From an uncultured Prevotella sp. (GTDB lineage Bacteria > Bacteroidota > Bacteroidia > Bacteroidales > Bacteroidaceae): DNA of 35,522 bases. This document shows positions 8,189 to 16,655 of the stretch, in pieces. A program made the position numbers and the translations under genes. Under the pieces are notes generated by a model. That model was not told the origin of the DNA, made no database searches, and saw only the letters and a program-made list of their open reading frames with translations. Numbering within the stretch: position 1 is the first letter of the stretch; each line of letters opens with the position of its first letter. Location: contig CALUGQ010000018.1 of assembly GCA_944320235.1 (NCBI GenBank), positions 1 to 35,522 of the forward strand. The letters are read 5' to 3'.

Positions 8189-8225
8189 CAGACTGAATAC
8201 ATATTTATATTAAAGCTGTAAAAGC

Positions 8226-9008
8226 GTGAAGATAAAGGAAGTGATAAGCGCCCTTGAACGATTCGCGCCTCTGCCCTTGCAGGAAGACTGGGACAACGCC
8301 GGCCTGCAACTGGGACTGACAGAGACGGAAGCATCAGGGGCTTTATTGTGCCTTGACGTCAACGAGCGCATTGTTGACGAGGCCATAGCCAAGGGCTGCA
8401 ACTTGATAGTGTCGCACCATCCGCTGCTGTTCCGCGGACTTAAAACCGTATCCGATGCAGACAGCGTGCAACGCACGGTGCTTAAAGCCATACGTGCCGG
8501 TGTGGCCGTGGTGTCAATGCACACCAACATGGACAACGCCCGCGGCGGAGTAAACTTCAAGATGGCCGAGAAGATGGGCCTGGCCGACGTTGAGTTCTTT
8601 GCCCCCAAGGGCGGAGGGGCAGATGCCGGCAGCGGCGTCATCGGCTCGCTGCCACAGGCCGTGGCCGCCGACGACTTCGTGATAAGCCTCAAAAAGCAGT
8701 TCGACGTGGAGTGCGCCATGTGCAACGAACTGTTGCGCCGCCCCATAAGGCGTGTGGCAATATGCGGCGGAGCAGGCGATTTTCTGCTTGGCGACGCCAT
8801 CAAGGCCGGTGCCGACGCCTTCGTAACCGGCGAGATGCACTACCACGTTTACTTCGGCCATGAGCAGGAAATACAAATATGCGTCATCGGCCACTACCAA
8901 AGCGAGCAATACACCAGCGAGATATTCAAATCAATAATCGGCGAGGCGTGCCCCGGGCTGCCGCTCTTCATAGCGGAGACCAACACGAATCCCATAATAT
9001 ACTTATAA
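8226..9008 (+). CDS. Nif3-like dinuclear metal center protein (YbgI/YqfO family)
   Basis: 260 residues starting at GTG (MKIKEVISALERFAPL). Nif3-family hallmarks are present: EDWDNAGLQLG near the N-terminus, the SHHP metal-binding motif at 63-66, HTNMD, and the C-terminal HYQSEQ (His223, Glu227) that completes the two-metal site. Members form hexameric toroids and are often mislabelled GTP cyclohydrolase 1 type 2; the true reaction is unsettled. At 260 residues this is the short form, without the PII-like insertion seen in longer homologs. GTG is chosen because the conserved domain begins at once and no upstream in-frame start is possible after the predicted promoter. The next gene starts 2 bp later, so the two are translationally coupled. 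Confidence 0.95.
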   Translation: MKIKEVISALERFAPLPLQEDWDNAGLQLGLTETEASGALLCLDVNERIVDEAIAKGCNLIVSHHPLLFRGLKTVSDADSVQRTVLKAIRAGVAVVSMHTNMDNARGGVNFKMAEKMGLADVEFFAPKGGGADAGSGVIGSLPQAVAADDFVISLKKQFDVECAMCNELLRRPIRRVAICGGAGDFLLGDAIKAGADAFVTGEMHYHVYFGHEQEIQICVIGHYQSEQYTSEIFKSIIGEACPGLPLFIAETNTNPIIYL

Positions 9009-9010
9009 CA

Positions 9011-9871
9011 ATGGCAAAGAAAGATCCTACAGACCTGTCGGTGGAAGAGAAGCTGAAAACACTCTACCAACTGCAGACCACGCTCTCGGCTATCGACGAG
9101 AAGAAAGCGTTGAGGGGCGAACTGCCCCTGGAAGTGCAAGACCTCGAAGACGAGATAGAGGGCTTGACCATACGCATTGACAAAATCAAGCGCGAAATAG
9201 ACGAGTTCCAGAAAGCCGTGAGCCAGAAGAAGGCCGAGATAAACGAAGCGCAGGCCAGCGTGGAGCGATACAAGACGCAGCTCAACGACGTGAAGAACAA
9301 CCGCGAGTACGACACGCTGAGCAAGGAGATAGAGTTCCAGTCGCTCGAAATAGAACTGTGCAACAAGAAGATACGCGAGGCACAGGCACGCATAGAAGAG
9401 AAGACCAACGAACTGCAGGCCAACGAGGAGAACATAAAAGACCGCCAGAACGACCTCGACATGAAGAAAGGCGAACTCGACGAAATCATGGAGGAGACAC
9501 GCGCCGAGGAAGAGAAGCTGAAAGAAAAGGTAAGCGAGCTTGAGGCCAAGATTGAGCCGAGGCTGCTCACGTCGTTCTTGCGCATACGCAAAAACGCACG
9601 CAACGGGCTCGGCATCGTCTACGTGCAGCGCGATGCCTGCGGCGGATGCTTCAACAAGATACCGCCACAGCGACAGCTGGACATCAAGATGCACAAGAAG
9701 ATAATAGTCTGCGAGTACTGCGGCCGCATACTCATCGACCCCGAACTGGCAGGCATCAAGGCCGACAAGGCACCCGCCGACGACAAGAAGAAGGCCGCAA
9801 CGCGCAAGCGCGCCATACGCAAGACGGTGAAAAAGGACGACGACGACATCGTGCCCGAGGCAATGGAATAA
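9011..9871 (+). CDS. Coiled-coil zinc-ribbon protein (CT398/PF02591-like)
   Basis: 286 residues from ATG 9011 (MAKKDPTDLSVEEKL). A frame open further upstream would overlap nif3, so this start is preferred. Residues about 15-190 are a long charged coiled coil rich in Glu and Lys. A C4 zinc ribbon follows, built from CGGC and CEYC pairs about 30 residues apart, then a Lys/Ala-rich basic tail ending in an acidic patch. This matches the zf-RING_7 family, typified by chlamydial CT398, proposed to act as a cytosolic scaffold or nucleic-acid-associated factor. Its adjacency to nif3 is seen in many bacteria and suggests a functional link not yet explained. A terminator follows at 9929. Confidence 0.9.
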   Translation: MAKKDPTDLSVEEKLKTLYQLQTTLSAIDEKKALRGELPLEVQDLEDEIEGLTIRIDKIKREIDEFQKAVSQKKAEINEAQASVERYKTQLNDVKNNREYDTLSKEIEFQSLEIELCNKKIREAQARIEEKTNELQANEENIKDRQNDLDMKKGELDEIMEETRAEEEKLKEKVSELEAKIEPRLLTSFLRIRKNARNGLGIVYVQRDACGGCFNKIPPQRQLDIKMHKKIIVCEYCGRILIDPELAGIKADKAPADDKKKAATRKRAIRKTVKKDDDDIVPEAME

Positions 9872-9928
9872 CGCAAAGACTGCCGCCAGTGGGCTGAATC
9901 ATGCAGCCATGGCACAGCAACCACCACC

Positions 9929-9977
9929 AAGCCTCCCGGCCGTAAGCTCAATGCCTAAGGCGGGAGGCTTGCTTTTA
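9929..9977 (+). terminator. Intrinsic terminator after the zinc-ribbon gene
   Basis: AAGCCTCCCG (9929-9938) pairs perfectly with CGGGAGGCTT (9961-9970) around a 22-nt loop, followed by GCTTTT. It lies 57 bp past the stop codon at 9871. Confidence 0.75.
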
Positions 9978-10039
9978 CGCTATAACCTTAATCATCTGGC
10001 ACACTGCCACGGGCCGCACGCCGACCGGTTTCACACAAC

Positions 10040-10089
10040 TTGCCACCGGCCCGAACGCCATACAGGCACCTGTATGGGCCATATGGCAA
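10040..10089. other. Two-tier hairpin
   Basis: TTGCCA (10040-10045) pairs with TGGCAA (10084-10089), and inside it CCATACAGG (10058-10066) pairs with CCTGTATGG (10069-10077). It lies between a terminator and an inverted interspersed repeat. It may be a second terminator or an RNA structure; there is no further evidence. Confidence 0.45.
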
Positions 10090-10095
10090 AAAGAT

Positions 10096-10158
10096 AATGC
10101 AAGCGAGCGGAAAGGAAGCTTGCTTACAGTTTCCCGGGCGCAGCTTATCTTATGCAAA
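10096..10158 (-). repeat. Interspersed structured repeat, copy 3 (inverted)
   Basis: Read on the minus strand it begins TTTTGCATAAG, then GCTGCGCCCGGGAAA, then GCAAGCTTCCTTTCCGCTCG, and ends CTTGCATT, close to copy 1. On that strand the start also gives TAGTTTTG, which matches TAnnTTTG. It sits 20 bp before the next plus-strand gene. Confidence 0.8.
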
Positions 10159-10177
10159 ACTAAAGCGATAAACGACA

Positions 10178-12046
10178 ATGAAAATGAAACTGACAACAGC
10201 ATTCCGACTGGCATTGGCCATCGCAATGGCCTCCTACTCAATGAACGGAGTGGCCGTAAGCAAAGTAGTAGAGAATCCGCCTTACGCATACAAAATAACA
10301 CGGCTGGGCAGCACCATCAGGCTCACGAGGCTCGAACTGACAGACACTGCCACCATGCTCAGCTTCACAATAAAGGCCAAACCGGGCTGGAAATTCAAGA
10401 TAGAACCCGATACCAAGCTTCTGACCACAGGCAAAAGGGAGCACCGCCTCACGCATGCCACAGGCGTTGAGGCCGGCAAATGGACACAGATACCGCCAAG
10501 CGGCAGCATCAGTTACAGCCTTGGCTTCGAACCAATAGGCGGAAATACTGACCCATTCGACTGTATCGAGCCTGAAAGCAGGTCGCAATTCAACTTCTAC
10601 GGAATAAGAACAGACTCTGCGTCCGGCCGGAATGACATCCCCGAAGAGTGGAGCCACGTGGCATACGGGGGCGACGAGACGCTGCCGCCAAGTTTCGGCA
10701 ACATAGGCGGAACGTGCGTAATAAAGGGCAAGGTGATCGGGTTCTCACCCTCAATGGTCGGCTGGTACGTGGTATGTTCCGACGATGACCCGGCCGACAA
10801 AGACGCAACCCTAAAGTCACAGACACGCATCGACAGCAACGGCACGTTCACCTTGCGACGGGAAGTGACATGGCCAACGGTGTCGCATGTCAGCAACGAG
10901 CTGTTCAACCTGCCCGTGATAATAGCCCCAAACTGCACCACCGAGGTGCTCATCGACATGGCCAGGCCTGAGTCCGGGCGCACGGTAGCCTATAAAGGCG
11001 ACTTCGCCCGCACCTGCCACGAACTGTCGATGCTCCAAGACAGCGCAATCTCCGACATGAACAAAGCCATGGTGAGGAGCATCGGGCAGCACATGACGCC
11101 CCGAGAGCTAAGAAACACCATCGACAGTGTGTTCATCCTGTCGTCAGGCGCAATCAAAACGCGGCCCGGCATCACCACCGCAACGAAGCAAATCATGAAG
11201 ATGCAGTGTGAAGAGTCATACCTGTCCTGGCTCACCAGTTTTCCTTTCACATACAAGTTTCAATCATTCTATGCCGACGTTCCGCAGGAAAAGAGGCCCG
11301 AGAGGTATGAAGAATACATGTCGTCAGTCTGCATTCCCGACACCGTTCCCGACATAAGCCACGGCATACCGAGGCTCGAGTGCGTGGAATCCGAATACAT
11401 CACCTACTCGGAAGCTTACTCACGGTATATGGCCGACGGCACAGTCAGCATGCCCTTAAGCCGCGTCAACCGCGACTTCATTGCCATGCACAACATCGCT
11501 TACGGCCATATGAGGTGGAACGACAGCATTGTCGCCAGCATAAACGACCCTGTGTGCCGCACGGCACTGGCCAACCTGAAACACCAAAAAGACTCCATTG
11601 CGGCCAGCCTTGATGCCAACGTGTTCTACAACAAGCTGAACGACATCGCCCCCGAATCGGTCATAGACACCATCCTGGCGCGGCACAAGGGGCGCGCGGT
11701 GCTGATTGACGTATGGGCCACGTGGTGCCAGCCATGCCACATCGGGCACCGTAAACTGGAACCGCTCAAGGACAGCATGGCAACAAGCCCCATCGACTAT
11801 GTCTACATCACCGGACCGACATCATCATTTGAACCGTGGACCAAGGCTATCAAGGCCATAAAAGGAGAACACTATTATCTCACGGAAAAGCAATACGAAA
11901 GCACCCTGAAACTGTTCAGGTCGGAAGGAGTGCCCACTTACGCCATTTATGACCGCAGCCACAGGCTGATACGCACGCACAGCGGCTTCCCGGGGGCCGG
12001 CATTCTGGCCGCCGACATCAGACGGGCCGCAGGCAGCGGCCGTTGA
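10178..12046 (+). CDS. Large exported thioredoxin-fold protein with CQPC active site
   Basis: 622 residues. Signal peptide about 1-27 (Met3 is an alternative start). Residues 30-480 have no domain I can name with certainty; about 175-260 looks like a beta-sandwich similar to DUF4369 regions, and 270-480 is largely helical. The C-terminal TlpA-like thioredoxin domain (about 490-615) has WCQPC at 516-520 and an intact GVPTYAIYD cis-Pro loop. CQPC instead of CGPC should alter the redox potential of the cysteine pair. It resembles the paralogs at 1499-7243 in plan but is much longer and on the opposite strand. Probably periplasmic. Its stop codon lies at the tip of a 10-bp hairpin (12036-12057). 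Confidence 0.88.
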   Translation: MKMKLTTAFRLALAIAMASYSMNGVAVSKVVENPPYAYKITRLGSTIRLTRLELTDTATMLSFTIKAKPGWKFKIEPDTKLLTTGKREHRLTHATGVEAGKWTQIPPSGSISYSLGFEPIGGNTDPFDCIEPESRSQFNFYGIRTDSASGRNDIPEEWSHVAYGGDETLPPSFGNIGGTCVIKGKVIGFSPSMVGWYVVCSDDDPADKDATLKSQTRIDSNGTFTLRREVTWPTVSHVSNELFNLPVIIAPNCTTEVLIDMARPESGRTVAYKGDFARTCHELSMLQDSAISDMNKAMVRSIGQHMTPRELRNTIDSVFILSSGAIKTRPGITTATKQIMKMQCEESYLSWLTSFPFTYKFQSFYADVPQEKRPERYEEYMSSVCIPDTVPDISHGIPRLECVESEYITYSEAYSRYMADGTVSMPLSRVNRDFIAMHNIAYGHMRWNDSIVASINDPVCRTALANLKHQKDSIAASLDANVFYNKLNDIAPESVIDTILARHKGRAVLIDVWATWCQPCHIGHRKLEPLKDSMATSPIDYVYITGPTSSFEPWTKAIKAIKGEHYYLTEKQYESTLKLFRSEGVPTYAIYDRSHRLIRTHSGFPGAGILAADIRRAAGSGR

Positions 12047-12057
12047 GCAACGGCCGC
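12036..12057. terminator. Hairpin enclosing the stop codon
   Basis: GCGGCCGTTG (12036-12045) pairs perfectly with CAACGGCCGC (12048-12057). The TGA stop at 12044-12046 lies at the apex. No T-run follows, so it may not be a classical terminator. Confidence 0.45.
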
Positions 12058-12118
12058 ACGGCTGCGCCGAAAGCATGCAGCCATGGGATGCCATTGCGCA
12101 AAATCAACGCAAATAAAA

Positions 12119-12148
12119 TTGAGAAATCGGGGAAAAGTCGTATCTTTG
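12119..12148 (+). promoter_or_regulatory. Predicted promoter of the agmatine-use genes
   Basis: TTG (12119-12121), 19 bp, then TATCTTTG (12141-12148) followed by CA: a full match to the Bacteroidetes consensus. The start codon chosen for aguA is 87 bp downstream. Confidence 0.7.
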
Positions 12149-12235
12149 CAAACGAAAATCCGCCACGGTGAAAATGCAGACAAGTTCTCACCGCTTCACC
12201 ACGCGGCATCTTCGAGAATACAAATTAAACGAACG

Positions 12236-13300
12236 ATGGCTCAAATAAACAACGAACATCACCGTTGGCGACTGCCCGCCGAATGGGAAGCACAGGACTT
12301 CGTGCAGCTCACATGGCCGCACAGAGGCACCGACTGGCTGCCCACCATCGGCGAGATAACGGCCACATACGTACAAATGGCTGTTGAAATAGCCCACCGC
12401 GAGCGGCTGCTCATCGTTGCGCCCGACCCCGAAGAGGCCCTGGCGGCCATCAGGCGCGAGGCCGGTGAGGCCATCATGCGCAACATATTCACCCTGGCCT
12501 GCCCCACAGACGACACCTGGGCGCGCGACCATGCGTTCATTTCGCTCACCGACGGCAGCCGAAGAAGGTTGCTGGATTTCCGCTTCAACGGCTGGGGAGA
12601 CAAGTTCGAGGCCGCGAAAGACAACGCCATAAACCGCAACCTGTATGCCGCCGGGCTAATAGAAGGCGCGTATGAAGACCACACGGACTTCGTGCTCGAA
12701 GGCGGCGCGATAGAGAGCGACGGCCGCGGAACGGTGTTCACCACCTCGGGATGCCTGCTCGCACCCCACCGCAACCAGCCCATGACGCGGCAGGGCATAG
12801 AGGACTATCTCAAGAAAGCCCTCCGCGCAGAGCGCATAGTGTGGATAGACCACGGCCAACTGACGGGCGACGACACCGACGGACACATCGACACACTGGT
12901 GAGGACGGCCCCGGGCGACACCTTATTATATGTAGGCTGCGACGACCCCGAGGACGAACAGTACGGCGAACTGCAGGCCATGGAGCAACAGTTGCGCACG
13001 CTCGTCACTGCCGACGGGCGCCCCTACCGCCTGCTCCGGCTGCCCATGCCGCGGCCGATAGTGCGCGACGGCGAGCGGCTTCCGGCCACATATGCCAACT
13101 TCCTTGTGGTAAACGGAGCGGTGCTCTGCCCCACCTACGCGCAGCCCGACCTCGACGAAGAGGCCGCAAGCATTATAGGCACGGCCTTCCCCGGCAGGGA
13201 TATCGTGTGCATCGACTGCCGCAGCGTCATCGTGCAGCACGGCTCACTCCACTGCTGCACCATGCAGTACCCAAAAATCCAATCGGGACAATTGGCATAA
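12236..13300 (+). CDS. aguA: Agmatine deiminase
   Basis: 354 residues from ATG 12236 (MAQINNEHHRWRLPAEWE). The frame is open further upstream, but that part would span the promoter at 12119-12148, so the later start is preferred. The enzyme converts agmatine to N-carbamoylputrescine and ammonia. Family marks are the N-terminal LTWPHRGTDWL, CPTDDTWARDHAF, NGWGDKF, DHTDFVLEGGAIESDG and DDTDGHIDT, and the C-terminal catalytic Cys in GSLHCCTMQ (Cys340, directly after His; Cys341 follows). The fold is the pentein (guanidine-modifying) propeller. It lies 48 bp upstream of aguB, the next enzyme in the route to putrescine. Confidence 0.96.
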   Translation: MAQINNEHHRWRLPAEWEAQDFVQLTWPHRGTDWLPTIGEITATYVQMAVEIAHRERLLIVAPDPEEALAAIRREAGEAIMRNIFTLACPTDDTWARDHAFISLTDGSRRRLLDFRFNGWGDKFEAAKDNAINRNLYAAGLIEGAYEDHTDFVLEGGAIESDGRGTVFTTSGCLLAPHRNQPMTRQGIEDYLKKALRAERIVWIDHGQLTGDDTDGHIDTLVRTAPGDTLLYVGCDDPEDEQYGELQAMEQQLRTLVTADGRPYRLLRLPMPRPIVRDGERLPATYANFLVVNGAVLCPTYAQPDLDEEAASIIGTAFPGRDIVCIDCRSVIVQHGSLHCCTMQYPKIQSGQLA

Positions 13301-13348
13301 TTTGGCCTTTTAGAACGATAAGACAATTTTCCCACCAACCAAGAAAAG

Positions 13349-14233
13349 ATGAAAGAACTCAACATAGGCTTCCTGCAACAGCACAACACGGCCGACACGC
13401 GCGACAACATCGTGCGGCTTGCCGAGGGCGTGGCCGACCTTGCGCGGCGCGGGGCAAAGCTGGTCGTGCTCCAGGAACTGCACAACTCGCTCTACTTCTG
13501 CCAGACGGAAGACGTCGCCAACTTCGACCTTGCCGAGCCAATACCCGGCCCTTCGACCGAGATGTTCGGCGAGTTGGCGCGAAAGTGCGACGTGGTCATA
13601 GTCACATCGCTCTTCGAGCGCCGCGCCCCCGGCCTATACCACAACACAGCCGTGGTAATAGAGAGCGACGGAACCGTAGCCGGCAAGTACCGCAAGATGC
13701 ACATCCCCGACGACCCGGCGTACTACGAGAAGTTCTATTTCACGCCCGGCGACCTCGGCTTCCGGCCAATAGACACGTCCGTTGGCCGCCTCGGGGTGAT
13801 GGTTTGCTGGGACCAGTGGTACCCGGAAGCCGCCCGTCTCATGGCGCTACGGGGCGCAGAGCTGCTCATCTACCCCACCGCCATAGGCTACGCCCTTAGC
13901 GACACGCCCGACGAACAGCAGCGGCAACGACGCGCCTGGCAGACCGTGCAGCGCGGACACGCCGTGGCCAACGGCCTGCCTGTGGTCACAGTGAACCGCG
14001 TAGGCTTCGAGCCTGACCCCTCGGGGCAGACGGAAGGCATACAGTTCTGGGGCACTTCGTTCGTAGCCGGGCCGCAAGGCGAACTGTTCTACGAGGCATC
14101 CGAAGACGAGGAAGAGAGCGTAATAGTGAGCGTAGACATGGAACACGGCGAGCAGGTGCGCCGCTGGTGGCCTTTCCTGCGCGACCGCCGCATTGACGAC
14201 TACGGCGGCATAACGCGCCGATTCATCGACTGA
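13349..14233 (+). CDS. aguB: N-carbamoylputrescine amidohydrolase
   Basis: 294 residues of the nitrilase/carbon-nitrogen hydrolase superfamily. The catalytic triad is visible: Glu43 in LVVLQELHNS, Lys116 in GKYRKMHIPDD and Cys153 in VMVCWDQWYPE. It hydrolyses N-carbamoylputrescine to putrescine, CO2 and ammonia in the cytoplasm. RRWWPFLRDRRID near the C-terminus is typical of AguB. A purine-rich AAGAAAAG lies directly upstream of the ATG. With the preceding gene it completes the agmatine route to putrescine; no arginine decarboxylase gene lies in the window. Confidence 0.96.
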   Translation: MKELNIGFLQQHNTADTRDNIVRLAEGVADLARRGAKLVVLQELHNSLYFCQTEDVANFDLAEPIPGPSTEMFGELARKCDVVIVTSLFERRAPGLYHNTAVVIESDGTVAGKYRKMHIPDDPAYYEKFYFTPGDLGFRPIDTSVGRLGVMVCWDQWYPEAARLMALRGAELLIYPTAIGYALSDTPDEQQRQRRAWQTVQRGHAVANGLPVVTVNRVGFEPDPSGQTEGIQFWGTSFVAGPQGELFYEASEDEEESVIVSVDMEHGEQVRRWWPFLRDRRIDDYGGITRRFID

Positions 14234-14297
14234 CACACACAGCCGGCACGAAACTGCAGGCCGGAAACAACCAAGCAACCAAACAAAGCAATAAGAT

Positions 14298-16490
14298 ATG
14301 TCTGAAAACTTAAGATTTCAGGTAGTTGAAGAAGCCTTCAAGAAGAAGGCCGTAGAGGTGGCAACACCCAAAGAACGCCCCTCGGAATACTTCGGGAAGT
14401 ACGTGTTCAACCGCCAGAAAATGTACAAGTACCTGCCCGCCGACGTCTATGCCAAGCTTATAGACGTGATAGACAACGGCACAAGGCTCGACCGCTCGAT
14501 AGCCGACGCCGTGGCCGCAGGCATGAAACAATGGGCCATGGAGATGGGCGTGACGCACTACACGCACTGGTTCCAGCCGCTGACCGAGGGCACGGCCGAG
14601 AAGCATGACGCCTTCGTGGAGCACGACGGCAAGGGCGGCATGGTGGAGAACTTCAGCGGAAAGCTGCTCGTGCAGCAGGAGCCCGATGCCAGCTCGTTCC
14701 CCAACGGCGGCATACGCAACACGTTCGAGGCCCGCGGCTACTCCGCCTGGGACCCCACCTCGCCCGTGTTCATCATCGACGACACGCTCTGCATCCCCAC
14801 AATCTTCATATCATACACGGGCGAAGCGCTCGACTACAAGGCTCCGCTGCTGCGTGCGCTCCACGCCGTCGACCAGGCCGCAACCGACGTTTGCAAGTAT
14901 TTCTACCCTGAAGTGACGCGAGTAAAGTGCAACCTCGGCTGGGAACAGGAGTACTTCCTCGTCGACGAGGGGCTTTACTCGGCACGCCCAGACCTCATGC
15001 TCACGGGCCGGACGCTGATGGGTCACGAGAGCGCGAAGAACCAACAGATGGACGACCACTACTTCGGCACTATCCCAGACCGCGTGCAGGCCTTCATGAA
15101 AGACCTCGAGATACAGGCGCTGGAGCTGGCCATACCGTGCAAGACACGCCACAACGAGGTGGCGCCAAACCAGTTTGAGCTTGCGCCGATATACGAAGAG
15201 TGCAACCTTGCGGTAGACCACAACATGCTGCTCATGTCGCTCATGAAGAAAGTGGCACGCAAGCACGGCTTCCGCGTGCTGCTCCACGAGAAGCCGTTCG
15301 ACGGCATCAATGGCTCGGGCAAGCACAACAACTGGAGCCTCTGCGCCGACAACGGCGTGCTGCTCCACGCCCCCGGCAAGACGCCTGAGGAGAACCTGCG
15401 CTTCGTGACGTTCATTGTAGAGACGCTCATGGCCGTATACAAGCACAACGGACTGCTCAAGGCGAGCATCATGAGCGCCACCAACGCCCACCGCCTCGGT
15501 GGCAACGAGGCCCCGCCGGCCATCATCTCGTCGTTCCTCGGCACACAGCTCAACGAACTGCTCGACCACATAGAGAACTCCGACAAGGACGACCTGTTCA
15601 ACATGGCGGCCAAGCAGGGCATGGAACTCGACATACCGCAGATACCCGAACTAATCATCGACAACACCGACCGCAACCGCACCAGCCCCTTCGCCTTCAC
15701 GGGCAACCGCTTCGAGTTCCGCGCCATAGGCTCCGAGGCCAACTGCGCCAGCGCGATGATTGCGCTCAACGCCGCCATGGCCGAGGCCCTGACGAGTTTC
15801 AAGGCGCGCGTCGACGCGCTCATAGCCAAGGGCGAAGGCAAGATAAGCGCCATACTCGACGTGCTGCGCGACGACATAAAGACGTGCAAGCCCATACGCT
15901 TCGACGGCAACGGCTACTCCGACGAGTGGGTGGAGGAGGCCAAGCGGCGCGGCCTCGACACCGAGAGCAGCTGCCCTATTGTGTTTGAACGCTACCTCGA
16001 CGAGGACAGCATACGTATGTTTGAGAGCACCAAGGTGATGAACCGCAAGGAGCTTGAGGCACGCAACGAGGTGAAATGGGAGACTTACGTGAAGCGCGTG
16101 CAGATAGAAGCCCGCGTTATCGGCGACCTCTCCATGAACCACATAATCCCCGTTTCCACCCACTACCAGAGCCAGCTCATACGCAACGTGCAGAGCATGA
16201 AGGCCGTGTTCACAGCCGAAAAGGCCGAGCGTCTGAGTTCCCGCAACATGAAGCTCATAGAGGAGATTGCCGTTTGCACGGAGTCGATAGAGACCCTTGT
16301 TGACGAACTGATAGAGTCGCGCCGCGTGGCCAACCGCATTGAGAGCATCCACGAGCGCGCCATCGCTTACCACGACACGGTGGAACCGAAGATGCAAGCC
16401 ATCCGGAAGGAGATAGACAGCCTCGAAATGATTGTGGAGGACGGCCTCTGGACGCTGCCCAAGTACCGCGAACTGCTGTTCATCAGGTAA
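14298..16490 (+). CDS. glnN: Glutamine synthetase type III
   Basis: 730 residues, the usual length of the GlnN/GSIII class found in Bacteroidetes and cyanobacteria and far longer than GSI or GSII. It makes glutamine from glutamate, ammonia and ATP. Visible motifs include GGIRNTFEARGYSAWDP, CNLGWEQEYFLVD, KTRHNEVAPNQFE, the glutamate-binding/catalytic NGSGKHNNWS (Asn338 onward) and the C-terminal helical region typical of the class. It is 64 bp past aguB on the same strand and may be cotranscribed, which would place an ammonia-assimilating enzyme next to two ammonia-releasing ones. A long hairpin follows at 16522-16617. Confidence 0.97.
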   Translation: MSENLRFQVVEEAFKKKAVEVATPKERPSEYFGKYVFNRQKMYKYLPADVYAKLIDVIDNGTRLDRSIADAVAAGMKQWAMEMGVTHYTHWFQPLTEGTAEKHDAFVEHDGKGGMVENFSGKLLVQQEPDASSFPNGGIRNTFEARGYSAWDPTSPVFIIDDTLCIPTIFISYTGEALDYKAPLLRALHAVDQAATDVCKYFYPEVTRVKCNLGWEQEYFLVDEGLYSARPDLMLTGRTLMGHESAKNQQMDDHYFGTIPDRVQAFMKDLEIQALELAIPCKTRHNEVAPNQFELAPIYEECNLAVDHNMLLMSLMKKVARKHGFRVLLHEKPFDGINGSGKHNNWSLCADNGVLLHAPGKTPEENLRFVTFIVETLMAVYKHNGLLKASIMSATNAHRLGGNEAPPAIISSFLGTQLNELLDHIENSDKDDLFNMAAKQGMELDIPQIPELIIDNTDRNRTSPFAFTGNRFEFRAIGSEANCASAMIALNAAMAEALTSFKARVDALIAKGEGKISAILDVLRDDIKTCKPIRFDGNGYSDEWVEEAKRRGLDTESSCPIVFERYLDEDSIRMFESTKVMNRKELEARNEVKWETYVKRVQIEARVIGDLSMNHIIPVSTHYQSQLIRNVQSMKAVFTAEKAERLSSRNMKLIEEIAVCTESIETLVDELIESRRVANRIESIHERAIAYHDTVEPKMQAIRKEIDSLEMIVEDGLWTLPKYRELLFIR

Positions 16491-16521
16491 GCCTTTAGGA
16501 GTTATCTTTCAGCAGTTAAGG

Positions 16522-16617
16522 AGTAAAGGAGTTGAAGGAGTTAAGACGTATGCTTTGTTTGCGGCGTTTTATGGCACCCGCAAAAACTATTGTCTTAACT
16601 CCTTCAACTCCTTTACT
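16522..16617. terminator. AAGGAGTT-repeat long hairpin between convergent genes (copy 1)
   Basis: A perfect 26-bp inverted repeat, 16522-16547 with 16592-16617, extended by one further pair, around a 44-nt loop. The left arm is built from short GGAGT(T) units. It lies between the convergent glnN and DUF554 genes and could end transcription from both sides. A close relative is at 20535-20645. Confidence 0.75.
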
Positions 16618-16655
16618 CTTTTACTCCCCACCCTTCACTCCTTAATTACTTAACC

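Larger units (their letters stand above)
7244..8225. other. Gene-free intergenic region
   Basis: About 980 bp between divergent genes. It contains the minus-strand promoter of the thioredoxin operon (7482-7511) and its leader, two AAAACGG hairpins (7683-7715, 7729-7757), a GTAATAAAACATTAC quasi-palindrome at about 7781-7795, and the plus-strand -7 box for nif3 (8181-8188). Short open frames such as 7378-7581 show no family resemblance. The stretch 7800-8160 is AT-rich with nothing I recognise. Confidence 0.6.

Noticed and set aside
12751-13899. 382-codon plus-strand frame across aguA and aguB
   Set aside because: It spans two well supported genes in another frame and reads as Arg/Pro-rich nonsense.
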